Of a stretch of DNA of 64,000 nucleotides, positions 23,775 to 33,584 are shown one piece after another. The stretch's first letter is position 1. Each line of letters starts with the position of its first letter. Source of the DNA: Sodiomyces alkalinus F11 (lineage: Eukaryota > Ascomycota > Sordariomycetes > Glomerellales > Plectosphaerellaceae); assembly GCF_003711515.1 (NCBI RefSeq), contig NW_021167079.1, forward strand, positions 5,574,385 through 5,638,384, read 5' to 3'. The translations under genes and the position numbers were made by a program. The notes beneath the pieces are model-generated. The model saw only the letters and a program-made list of their open reading frames with translations. It did not search any database and was not told where the DNA came from.

Positions 23775-26758
23775 ATGGCGCCGATCGGAGAGACGGTCTG
23801 CACTGGCGTAGCTCTACTACTGGGCTGCTTTGTCGTTCAAAGTACCGGTAGTTATATTGGCCCGAGGCAGAGGGTACCCGACGAGTTCGTGGCCAAACCG
23901 CAGTACCCGACTCCTTATGGCGGCTGGGACCCCGACTGGGCGGATAGCTACGCCAGAGCCAAGGCTATTGTCGACGAGATGACACTGGCCGAGAAGACCA
24001 ATATCACTTCTGGCACCGGCTTTTTCATGGGTATTGAGCAAGAACGAACAACTTCCGTTCATTGACCTGTGTCTCCGTACTAACGAGCATTCAGGGTATG
24101 TGCGGTACTTCTCTTCCGCCAGGACGGTTGGCGAAAACACTTGCTATGTCTTTCCGTGGAGTAGAAAGCTGATATGAAGTTTCACAGACGGTGCAATGGA
24201 AACACCGGAAGCGCCCTCCGAGTAGGCTTCCCCCAGCTCTGTCTGGGAGACGGGGCCACCGGTGTCAACCAGGCTGATAATATTACTGCGTTCCCTCCGG
24301 GCATCACGACTGGCGCCACCTGGGATAAAGAGCTCATCTATGCCCGTGCTGTTGCCATGGGCAAGGAGTTCCGCGGAAAAGGGGTGAACATCTGGCTCGG
24401 CCCCAGCGTAGGCCCTCTCGGACGGAAGCCCAAGGGAGGCCGGAACTGGGAGGGGTTTGGCTCCGACCCAGTCCTGCAGGCGAAGGCCGGTGCCCTGTCC
24501 ATCAAGGGGGTCCAGGAGTCCGGGGTCATTGCCACCATCAAACATCTTATAGGAAACGAGCAGGAGATGTTCCGCATGTATAATCCAGTCCAACAGGGTC
24601 TGAGTGCCAATATCGGTGAGGGCCCCCTGAACCCCTGACGGACCGGGACTGGGACCAAAACTTTGTTTCGATTTCATGGATTTGATGGATGCTGACGAGC
24701 CTTTCAGATGACCGGACTTTGCACGAAATCTACCTTTGGCCCTTTGCTGATGGTTTACGAGCTGGATCAGGAGCCGTGATGACGGCCTATAACGCTGTGA
24801 GTTGACCAGCCGTGCCGCTTGTATTCCGGAACGGAGCCACAGCGCCCTCCCCACTGATCTTGACCACGGTCTAATAACGAGAATAGGTAAACGGCTCGGC
24901 CAGCGTCCAGAACAGCTATCTCATCAACGGAATATTGAAGAACGAGCTAGGGTTTCAAGGCTTTGTGATGTCTGACTGGTTCTCACACATGCCTGGAGGC
25001 TCGGCGATAGCCGGTCTTGACCTGAACATGCCCGGCGACGAACAGATCCCTTTTTTTGGAAAGAGTTATTGGATGTACGAACTGACACGTTTCGTTCTCA
25101 ACGGATCCGTACCGATGGATCGACTAAACGACATGACAACCCGGCTTGTGGCGACTTGGCTCAAGTTTGGTCAGGATAAGGACTTCCCGTCGACGAATTT
25201 CCACATTTCTACCAATGAGGCTATTGGCGATTACTACCCTGCTGCATGGCCCTTCTCGCCCAGTGGAGTCGTGAACGAGTTTGTTCAAGTCCAGAACGAC
25301 CACGACGTTGTCGCCAGGCAGGTCGCCCAAGACGCCATCACCATGCTGAAGAACAATGATAACCTTCTCCCGCTCTCGACCTCGCGTCCCCTCAAGGTTA
25401 TTGGTTCCCACGCGCAGACAAACCCGGATGGTCCAAACGCGTGCCCTTTCAGGAGCTGCAACAAGGGCGTGCTTGGCATGGGTTGGGGCTCTGGAGTCGT
25501 GGACTATATGTACATTGATGATCCTATTTCCGCCATCCGGAGGAGAGCCGACAACGTCGAGTACTACCCCACCGACAGGATGCCTTCGGTTCCAGAGCCG
25601 ACGGGTGACGATGTCGCCATCGTGTTCATCACATCTGACTCTGGAGAAAATAGCTTTACTGTCGAATGGAACCACGGAGATCGCAACTCGGATGGCCTCA
25701 ACGCCTGGCACAATGGCGACAGATTGGTCAAGGACGCTTCCGCAAAGTACAGCAATGTCATCGTCGTGGTCCACACCGTCGGCCCCATTCTTGTGGAGGA
25801 GTGGATCAATCTTCCCAGCGTGAAGTCGGTCCTCTTCGCTCACCTCCCCGGCCAAGAAGCTGGTGATTCCCTGACCAACGTCCTCTTCGGGGACGTCTCC
25901 CCTTCCGGACATCTTCCCTACAGTATCACTTACAAGGAGTCGGACCTGCCCAGGAGCGTTACCGAACTTACAGGTTTCGCCTTCGGCCAGCCCCAGGATA
26001 CGTTTTCAGAAGGCCTATACATCGACTATCGGTACCTCAACAAGAATGGCATCAAACCTCGATTCGCCTTCGGCTATGGTCTGTCATACACGGATTTCAC
26101 CTTCACCAACGCCACCATCACGCCTGTAAACGAGCTGGCCGCAACCCCACCGCCCTCTCCCCCCCGTGCCCCTGTCCCGAATTACGCCCAACCCATACCC
26201 TCCTGGGAGGAAGCCGTCCCGCCCACTAATTTCTTCAAGATTCCGCGGTACCTGTACTCGTGGCTGTCTGAGTCGGACGCCCGCCGCGCCGTCCGCAGCC
26301 GAGAAGAGGGAAATACATACCCATACCCCGAAGGATACACGGCTGAACAGCCCGAGCCGTTCCCCGCCAGCGGCCCCTCGGGCGGCAACCCGAGACTGTG
26401 GGACGTCATGTTCAATGTATCGGTGACGGTAACCAACGCCGGGGACACGCATGCAGGCAAGGCGTCGGTGCAGGTATACGTCCAGTTCCCCGAGGGCGAT
26501 GATGTGCCGGACACGCCCGTGATCCAGCTCCGTGACTTCGAGAAGACGACGAACCTGGAGCCGGGGGAAAGGACCACTGTCACGTTGGAGCTGACAAGAA
26601 GGGACCTCAGCGTTTGGGATGTGGTGACGCATAACTGGGTTGTGCCGGCGCCTGAGGGGCGGTATAAGATTTGGATCGGGGACTCGAGCGATCGGTTGTT
26701 CCTTGCATGTTATACGGACTCGGGGGAGTGTGAGGGAGGTCTGGAGAGCCCTGTCTAG
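23775..26758 (+). CDS. Secreted GH3 beta-glucosidase
   Basis: The product would hydrolyse terminal beta-D-glucosyl residues (cellobiose and related substrates) outside the cell. Exons are 23775-24030, 24095 (a single base), 24188-24615, 24708-24796 and 24887-26758, giving 881 aa, the usual size. Residues 1-25 look like a signal peptide. The N-terminal TIM-barrel domain carries [17 protein letters not shown] and the nucleophile motif VMSDW (Asp288). The C-terminal alpha/beta domain has the likely acid/base Glu512 in SDSGENS, and a C-terminal FnIII-like domain follows a Pro-rich linker. Joining exons across 24030-24188 keeps the family sequence (..FFMG-RCNGNTG..) only if one G at 24095 is retained; the total is then exactly 2646 nt. 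Both flanking introns have good signals (TACTAAC at 24078-24084; CTGAT before 24187). The enzyme class is certain; substrate preference is not. Confidence 0.95.
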
Positions 26759-27341
26759 GCGCTTGTGAGGATATAAGTAAACAACCTTCGGCAATACATA
26801 CCACTGATGCTCAGCCTAGCCAAAGATCTGGCTAATTGCTTTATCCAAGGGAATTTACAATATCTCATCCAGACCAGGGGCGACTTGGCCAAAGCCTGTC
26901 GACACCTACCAGGCCTGTCTCGCGTGCTGACCACCAGCCCATTCGAGCCAGCTTGCGTGAGTGAAGATCGAACAAAATAGAAGCCCCTTCTCTGTAGCCT
27001 TCGGTTTGATATATAACAGGCTCGGGCCCATGTGTCTCTCCCGATTGCACATGGAGCAGTAGTAGTACATTGTCCTAACCTCTAGACCGTCCGATCTCGG
27101 CGGACAAAGCCATAATTCCAACCACAATATTTGTCCCGAGAGACTGTATGCACGTTATGATACAATAATGAGACGAAGGTTGACCATTTCAGCCTCGCCT
27201 GCCCTCTTTTCCTCCTCGCCGAGAGGTTGGAGAACCCCGTTTTCCGATCTCACTCGGGCACCAGAAAGACCGAGACGAACCCATGTCCCGCCAGAACACA
27301 AATCATACACTCTGTGAACATGCGGGCATTCCTCTTTCTTT
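26759..27341. other. Intergenic region between convergent genes
   Basis: This is the 3' flank shared by the beta-glucosidase and bL34m genes, which converge here. I see no coding or RNA feature. Confidence 0.6.
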
Positions 27342-27891
27342 TCAAGTAGAGCAACCCAGCCTCAACCGGCCCTTGGCCTTCCTCCGCTTGATGATCTTCC
27401 TCCCACTTTTGGTCTTCATGCGGCTCACGAAGCCGTGTCGTCGCTTCTGGATGAGGCGGGTGTTACGGTTCATCGTGTTTCGCGGGCCACAACGGATTTG
27501 GGACAGAGCCAGGGCGGGATGAGCGGTGATGGACGTCTTGGGGACGAGGTCTGCAGTGATGGAACTGGTGGTGTCTGTGATGGTAGGCGTTGGGAAAGCG
27601 GGGGCGAAGGGCGATGCCGTGGGTCTTGCGAAGACGGTTGGACGTGCTGAGAGAGTTGGTCTGAGAGGGACGAAGGAGGAGAAGAGCCTGGATGGGCGTA
27701 ATTGAACGCGTCAGAACGTGGTCTTGTGACGGAATCGTCGGGCGGGACGAATCTCCAAAGATGGGCAGCGTGGTGGTATGGCTGGAATGGCTGGGATTCC
27801 TGGCTTACCGTTTCGAAGAAGAATTGGCGGTCTGTGTAGTAGGCAGCGCAAATGCGCGCCTGGTCACGCTTGCTATAGATTGTCGTATCAT
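27342..27891 (-). CDS. mrpl34: Mitochondrial large-subunit ribosomal protein bL34m
   Basis: This is a structural protein of the mitochondrial 54S ribosomal subunit. Exon 1 is 27809-27891 and exon 2 is 27342-27687, separated by a 121-nt intron (GTAAGC donor, CTGAC branch, CCAG acceptor); together 429 nt, 142 aa. The N-terminus (MIRQSIASVTRRAFALPTTQ) is a basic, acid-free presequence typical of mitochondrial import. The last 50 residues are the conserved bL34 domain: GPRNT, then RLIQKRRHGFVSRM, KSGRKIIKRRKAKGR. The domain is longer at the N-terminus than bacterial L34, as in other fungi. The start was chosen because it gives the presequence and the only in-frame splice. It shares a 390-bp promoter region with the divergent Ste24 gene. 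The family is certain; the position of the first exon is very likely. Confidence 0.9.
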
Positions 27892-28281
27892 GATGGGCAG
27901 GGTTGAGATTGTGCTTTCATCTCCCGATCTTCAAACCACAGACACAGGTGAACTGACAGAAAGTGATGAAGCTCCGAGATTTCGCAGTCGCATTACTGCA
28001 ATCCCGGATAATGCATTCATAATATATGCAGGTATAGTAGCTATTACACAATTGGGGTTCATGCTCCACCAATAACTGGTGCCTAGAATTGTACGGTGTG
28101 ACGCCACGCACAACGGAGTGGGTACCTTACATTACGTAGATGGGTACGGGGCACATTGCATGGGGACAGGTTGCGACAAAGGTTGAAATGCCTGACCTGC
28201 CACTCCTCCCCTCCCTCCTGCAACGTCCATCCTCTCTGCTGCCTCTTTTCATACACAAGACAAGCGTACGGGAATTTCATC
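27892..28281. promoter_or_regulatory. Divergent promoter region of bL34m and Ste24
   Basis: This is 390 bp between two start codons facing away from each other. It is CT-rich near the Ste24 start (28190-28250). No defined binding site was identified. Confidence 0.5.
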
Positions 28282-29743
28282 ATGCTGGATCTTCTGCACC
28301 GGCTTGCCCGGTTTCTAGACCGGCCCTTGTTCCCCTGGAAGAAGCTCATCCTAGGCTTCTCCATCGGCCAATACGTCTTCGAGTCGTTCCTCTCTCTGCG
28401 CCAGTACCAGGTCCTCCGCCGGACTAAGCCGCCCAGTGTCCTCGAGAAGGAAATATCGCAGGAAACATTCGATAAGAGCCAGGCATACGGTCGCGCCAAG
28501 CAAGAGTTTGAAATCATCAACGGGTTATGGAGCCAGATTCAGAATATTGCCTTTGTCCAGCTCGACGTTCTCCCGAAGCTATGGTCTTGGACCGGCGACC
28601 TGCTGCTTAAGTACGCGCCGGCGCGCTTCTCTGGGGAAATTTCTCATTCGATTGTGTTCGTCTTGGCCTTCGTCTTCATCCAGCAGATTCTCTCGCTACC
28701 CGGATCGATATACCACACCTTTGTTCTGGAAGAGAAATTCGGATTCAACAGGCAGACCCCGAAGCTCTTCGTGACCGACTTGCTCAAGACCAACATGCTT
28801 ACCGTCGCCCTGGCCCCGCCTTTCCTTGCTGGTTTCCTCTCCATCATTAAGAAGACGGGCAACAAGTTCTTCTTTTGGCTTTGGCTCTTCACCGCTGGTC
28901 TCCAGATGTTCATGATGACCATTTACCCTACCCTCATTTTGCCGCTGTTCAACAAGCTGTCCCCGCTTGAGGAGGGCAAGCTGAAGACGCAGGTCGAAGA
29001 CTTGGCCAAGCGCCTCAAGTTCCCTCTGCACGAGCTCTATGTCATTGATGGTAGCAAACGAAGCGCCCACAGCAATGCCTATTTCTTTGGTCTCCCCTGG
29101 AAGAAGCATATCGTCATCTACGACACCCTCATCGAGAAGAGTGAAACGGAAGAGGTTGTCGCCGTTCTTGGTCACGAGCTGGGCCACTGGAGTCTCGGTC
29201 ACACTACCCGGCTCTTTGGCATCGCTCAGGTAAGCTGCATCCCTTCCCCCCTCCCTCTCCCCCCCTATCTCCCTTTTCAACCGCGTTCCGAAAGAGAAGA
29301 CAGTAGCTGACACCTGCGGATAGCTTCACTTCATTTACATTTACACACTCTTTTCCGTCTTCATTAACAACCGCTCGCTGTATGCCGACTTTGGCTTCCT
29401 GACGGAACATCCCATCATCATCGGCTTCATCCTCTTCTCCGACGCCCTTTCGCCTATGGATACGGTGATCAAGCTGCTCATGAATGTCCTGAGCCGCAAG
29501 TACGAGTTCCAGGCTGACGCCTTTGCCCGGAACCTCGGCTACTCCACCGACCTGGCCAAGTCCCTCATCAAGCTGCAGATACAGAACCTCAGCACCATGG
29601 ACGCCGACTGGGCGTATGCCACCTACCACTTCTCGCACCCGCACCTGTCGGAGCGCCTGAAGGCCCTCGACTGGACCTCGTCGGAAAAAGTGGCAGTCGA
29701 CGAGCCTTCGGTGGGTAAGACCACTGGCAGAGATGAGCTGTAA
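28282..29743 (+). CDS. ste24: CAAX prenyl protease Ste24 (M48 zinc metalloprotease)
   Basis: This is an endoplasmic-reticulum/inner-nuclear-membrane protease that removes the AAX tripeptide from farnesylated CAAX proteins; in ascomycetes it also makes the N-terminal cut in a-type mating pheromone precursors. Exons are 28282-29229 and 29324-29743, giving 455 aa, the normal length. The zinc motif HELGH is at residues 298-302, and the third ligand Glu is at about 377 in LSRKYEFQADAFA. Several hydrophobic segments (about 120-140, 170-190, 195-222, 317-360) fit the multi-pass family. The frame is open upstream to 28156, but the start at 28282 (MLDLLHRLARFLDRPLFPWK) matches where the family begins. 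The last four residues are RDEL, which resembles an ER-retrieval signal but may be coincidence because the family's C-terminus is thought to be cytosolic. Confidence 0.96.
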
Positions 29744-29981
29744 GGGAGCGGGCGGACAAAGGGTGGAGTGCTCGATGCAAATGAAGGTGGGTAAAAGAAT
29801 GGTGTGAGAACACACAAAGGGGGTCGAGTAGACTCCGGTGAGATTCATCCGGGCGGCTGGAATACGTCGCATGTAAGAGTAGAGGCTCAATTCGAGTACT
29901 ATCCGAATTTATGCACCACAATGATGCGGCTGGTACACGGGCTAAAAGCAACAACGCAATTCCCTCCCATGCGTCACTCCA

Positions 29982-30482
29982 TCATGTCCGAGGTATCCTC
30001 AAATTGGCGCGGATTCGCTCGAGCAGCTGCTCTGGCGTAGCCGCGTCACCGGGAAAGAGATTCCTCTGTTTATCTTATGAGCAACGGTCCATCCGCACAC
30101 AACAATTATGGGGTGGAGGGAATCTCACCGCTGTTAACCATCGTCTCATTTCTTCCCAAGTCCAGTTCTCGGGGTCTCCGGAGGGGTCGGGTTCGGCAGG
30201 GAACATGTCACCTCCATAGATGGCCCATACAGCTACGGCTGTTACTAGACCCCCGAACGCTAGAATGAGTTAGTTTCCGAGATGGGAAAGCAAGCGAAGC
30301 CTTTATAATTAGAATGATGGCCGTTTCATACCTAAGAGCGCATTCTGTAATACGTGACATGCTAGCGTCAGCAATAGCTCTGTAAATAACTTCCTCCTCG
30401 GGTGCAAAGCGAGATTTCAAAGAAGCCAAACAAGCTGGGAACTTGCCTTTGATTTCATCGCGTGGTCTATAGGAGTCGGCAT
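29982..30482 (-). CDS. Small single-pass membrane protein with C-terminal charged domain, 87 aa
   Basis: This gene was assembled from four short exons: 30447-30482, 30332-30344 (13 nt), 30129-30259 and 29982-30065, total 264 nt. Intron 1 (30345-30446) starts with GC (AAAG|GCAAGT) and ends TTACAG; intron 2 (30260-30331) has GTATGA..CTAAC..CTAG; intron 3 is 30066-30128. The protein has a membrane helix at residues 13-31 (ALLAFGGLVTAVAVWAIYG) followed by a soluble part with DPSGDPENWTWEEMRRWL and TPEQLLERIRANLR, resembling the SAP/HeH-like helix-turn-helix that appears in small fungal mitochondrial or ER membrane proteins. The function is unknown. The exact 3n length and in-frame joins support the model, but the 5' part, with its unusual donor and microexon, needs transcript evidence. 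Confidence 0.75.
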
Positions 30483-31456
30483 TGTTGGCTTATTTCAGAG
30501 AAGCCAGGGGTATGTAGTTATGGTGTTGGTGTAATCGATGTGCACGAAGACGACGAAGTGAGGATATGACAAAAATAGGAAGCGCCCGCTGTTGTCAGCC
30601 AACGTAGCTGGATGCCGTATCCAAGTAAGGAATGGCTCTTATGGAAGCTACTTTAGTTTGAGTGGGAAACGGATATGAAGGATCAATATTCGGGACGACT
30701 CGAGATGACAAAGGGGTTGTTGGTTAGTTGCCTGATTCAGCGTCGAGGGACGGGGATCAATTGAATGATTGTTGCCTTGCTTTTTGCCACGTGCCTATGA
30801 CGCGGCTGCAGCATTCCAAGCTGATGCGAGTCAACACATGAACCGGGCTATAATGCCTATCTGTAAGGTAGGTACGTTGTATTTGGTAGTAGCGAACGAG
30901 ATACGTAGGTGTCTGTCTATGTAAAGATGTTTTCGCGAAGAGTTCCGTTTGTATTAGTGGGGTTGAAGACGAGCTCAATTGAATCTACAAGATCATGTAT
31001 CTGAACACGGAAACAGCCAAGCCAACACCATTAAGGTACCGTAGGTAAGAAACTAACAACCTGTTTCCCTCTCACCCCCCACTGATTCTCGGCCTTAAAT
31101 CTAGTGCACCCAAGATGGCAGTTCGTTTTGTGCCATTATGGTAAATTGAAAGGAGAAGAAAAGAAAAGAAAAACCGAAAACGGGAAGAAAAGAAAGAAAG
31201 AATAAGAGAAGCGGAGACAAAGCTACCGAAGACGGAAGTCGAGGTCAGGTCCATGGTCGTCGAGGTGAGGGACAAGGTGAGCTCAGCAACTAGACAAATA
31301 AGTGGTCCGTGCATCCAACTCATTCTTGGCACCACCACACAAACTGGGAATTTCGCGACCGAAATCCATCCAATATTGTCAAAATATCCCCACGATAGTT
31401 GTCTCTTCTCCCCCTCCGTCCTCTTATACATCGCACAGCACCAACTCGCCGCCAAA
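30483..31456. other. Intergenic region, divergent promoter of the 87-aa gene and eL38
   Basis: There is no supported gene. A purine-rich A/G tract runs from 31147 to 31215, and pyrimidine-rich sequence precedes the eL38 start (31398-31425), as is common for ribosomal-protein genes. Confidence 0.55.
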
Positions 31457-32155
31457 ATGCCTCGCGAAATCGGAGATATCAAGCAGGTGAGTTTAATCCG
31501 TTTACATTTCACTATACGTAGTTCTGCCCCCGAGAATGTAGGGACAATTAGCTAACTAGGATCCCTTCGCAGTTCATCGAGATCGCCCGGAGGAAGGACG
31601 CTTCCTGTACGATATACCCCCCTCCCCCAAACCCGTCCTAGTGCCCGCGTGTCGCCCCATGCTCCCTTTCTGAATGGGCGGTAAATCGATATGTTCGACA
31701 TGTACTGCTTCGACCACTGCCTCGATTTCATTGGGAGACGGGAAACGGGAAAGGGATGCAGCGATAATCGAACGATGGAAGACTAACTCGATTATGCAAT
31801 TCAGCCGCGCGGATCAAGAAGAACAAGAACAACTCCCAGGTCAAGTTCAAGGTCCGGTGCCAGCGCTTCCTCTACACCCTTGTCGTGAAGGATTCCGACA
31901 AGGCCGAGAAGCTCAAGCAGAGCCTTCCTCCCCGTACGTTCTCCTCTGCTGGTGTACACCACACTCTCTACGGCGAAACTCGCTTCGTTTCCCCCATGAC
32001 TCCCTAGACAGGAGCCTGTGGTATCGTGGGTGGGAAGGATGCAACGACGCCGCCGTAGGGACATGAATGCATTCAACTAACGTCGCATTTTCTCTCGCAA
32101 TACAGAACTCCAGATCAAGGAAGTCGGCAAGAAGAGCAAGGCCAAGTCCTCCTAA
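31457..32155 (+). CDS. rpl38: Cytosolic 60S ribosomal protein eL38
   Basis: This is a component of the cytosolic large ribosomal subunit. Four exons (31457-31486, 31573-31606, 31805-31933, 32106-32155) give exactly 243 nt and 80 aa, the normal eL38 length. The protein begins [20 protein letters not shown], continues with a basic [18 protein letters not shown] stretch and ends [10 protein letters not shown]. All three introns have GT..AG borders (GTGAGT, GTACGA, GTACGT donors). The short first exon and several introns near the 5' end are typical of fungal ribosomal-protein genes. A pyrimidine-rich leader precedes the start. Confidence 0.97.
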
Positions 32156-32930
32156 ACACTAAAAACTGTCGAGGGAAGGAAGTGAAGCCGATGCTTTCTT
32201 CGCGTAACCCATGAACTGCGGGAACGAAAAGGGAAAACCACTGTCGTGTACGCACCTTCTGTCGGAACGGCATGGGAAACGACATGGGCATGGGCATGGG
32301 CACGGGCATGTGCGTGGACGGTTCATGCGAGGAGAGGATGGCTATGGACCTCATACGAAAAGGGACCTAGAAAAGAATCAAGCATTGATCGATTCATATA
32401 CAAGCACCGATCGGGGGGGTTCATGTTATTTACGATGGCGTATGGGATGATTAAACGGACAGGGAAAGCCTTTACCTTGCCTGCACAAACCCCCAACAAT
32501 ACATAGGGACGGATTGATGCTCGCGGACTCGGAAGTCTTTTCATTCGAGCCTGATGGGCGGCGATCCAACCGTCGGTCAATGATGCCAACAACAATGGAA
32601 GAAGAAAAAAATTACTAAAAGACGAAGGGAGAGAGCTCGGTTCACCATTTTGCATGCGAGTTTTCTCGACGACTACTTTCGCCTCGTACTTGTTCACGGT
32701 GGGAGAGCAAGGACAAAAGTTGGGTCGTTGCAAAGTCTGAAAAATCAGTGTCTTTCCATAAAGATCAGAGAGGCTGAACATGCTAATCTAGAATGATGAC
32801 GCTAGGGAAAAAAGCCCGGACCAAAACAAATCTATCCATCTAGGAACCATCATCCATCATACAGAGAGGCGACGACCCCGTCGTTTCTCGCTTCCCACCC
32901 GGGGAGGGAGATGCACACAGTTTGCATCTT
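32156..32930. other. Intergenic region between convergent eL38 and ABM-protein genes
   Basis: This holds the 3' untranslated regions of both genes. A CATGGG-type hexamer is tandemly repeated at about 32271-32310. There is no gene. Confidence 0.6.
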
Positions 32931-33584
32931 TTACAGGACGCGCTTGTAGTGGGCGAAGTTCCAAGAGGTGACAAAGGCCTCGAGCTCCTTCCAGTTGGGG
33001 TTGGAGGCGATGGAGCCGTGCTGCTCGATGGAGTCCCAGCCGCCGGCGATGATGAACTCGTCGCCGCCGTTCTCGATCTTCCAGCCGCCCTGGAGCGGGT
33101 AGGTGCCGGAGACGGCCTCGACGACGGGGCGGACGCGGTCGAAGGCGGCCTGGAAGTCGGCCTTCTTGTCGGCGGGGATGCCGAGGCGGCCGACGCTCAG
33201 GATGGGGGCGGAGATGGCGGTCTTCTGGTCGGCGTTGACCTTAGTGAAGATCTCGGCATCGACGTGGATGTTGGACACTTGCTTGGGGTCGGTGATGTTG
33301 AAGAACTCGGCCGTCTTGGCCTGGACGCCCTGGTTGTCCGGGGTGCCAGCCCACTCGAAGTGCTTCTCGACCGAAGGCCACTGGGAGACCAGGAGGATGT
33401 TGGAGGGGTCCTCGACCTGCTGGAAGATGCCGGTGCCGCGGGCAGTGCGGTCGGCGGGGAGCGAGGGGTCCAGGCCCAGGACGTACTTGTCCTGGACGGT
33501 CTGGCCCTCCTCGAGGGCGGCCTTGAACTCGGCGCTGACCTCAGTGCCTTTGATGGGGAGTGCGGTGAACTCGGTGACGGCCAT
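32931..33584 (-). CDS. Two-domain dimeric alpha/beta-barrel (ABM-like) protein, 217 aa
   Basis: This is a single-exon protein of 217 aa. The N-terminal half has the pattern of an antibiotic-biosynthesis-monooxygenase-type ferredoxin fold (MAVTEFTALPIKG.., then GIFQQVEDPSNILLVSQWPS and EKHFEW), and the second half repeats a similar layout (APILSVGRLGIPADKKADFQ.., GGDEFIIAGGWDSIEQHGS). In fungi such proteins are mostly uncharacterised cytosolic proteins; catalysis is not proved and no cofactor site is evident. GC-rich third positions and few rare codons suggest high expression. The start is fixed by the good N-terminus and the repeat-rich, non-coding DNA upstream (GTG/GTT microsatellites at 33596-33615 and 33677-33703). 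The family call is moderate and the function unknown. Confidence 0.85.
   Translation of the reverse strand: MAVTEFTALPIKGTEVSAEFKAALEEGQTVQDKYVLGLDPSLPADRTARGTGIFQQVEDPSNILLVSQWPSVEKHFEWAGTPDNQGVQAKTAEFFNITDPKQVSNIHVDAEIFTKVNADQKTAISAPILSVGRLGIPADKKADFQAAFDRVRPVVEAVSGTYPLQGGWKIENGGDEFIIAGGWDSIEQHGSIASNPNWKELEAFVTSWNFAHYKRVL

Noticed and set aside
27283..28075. Plus-strand ORFs of 71-127 codons.
   Set aside because: They are antisense to the bL34m exons and intron.
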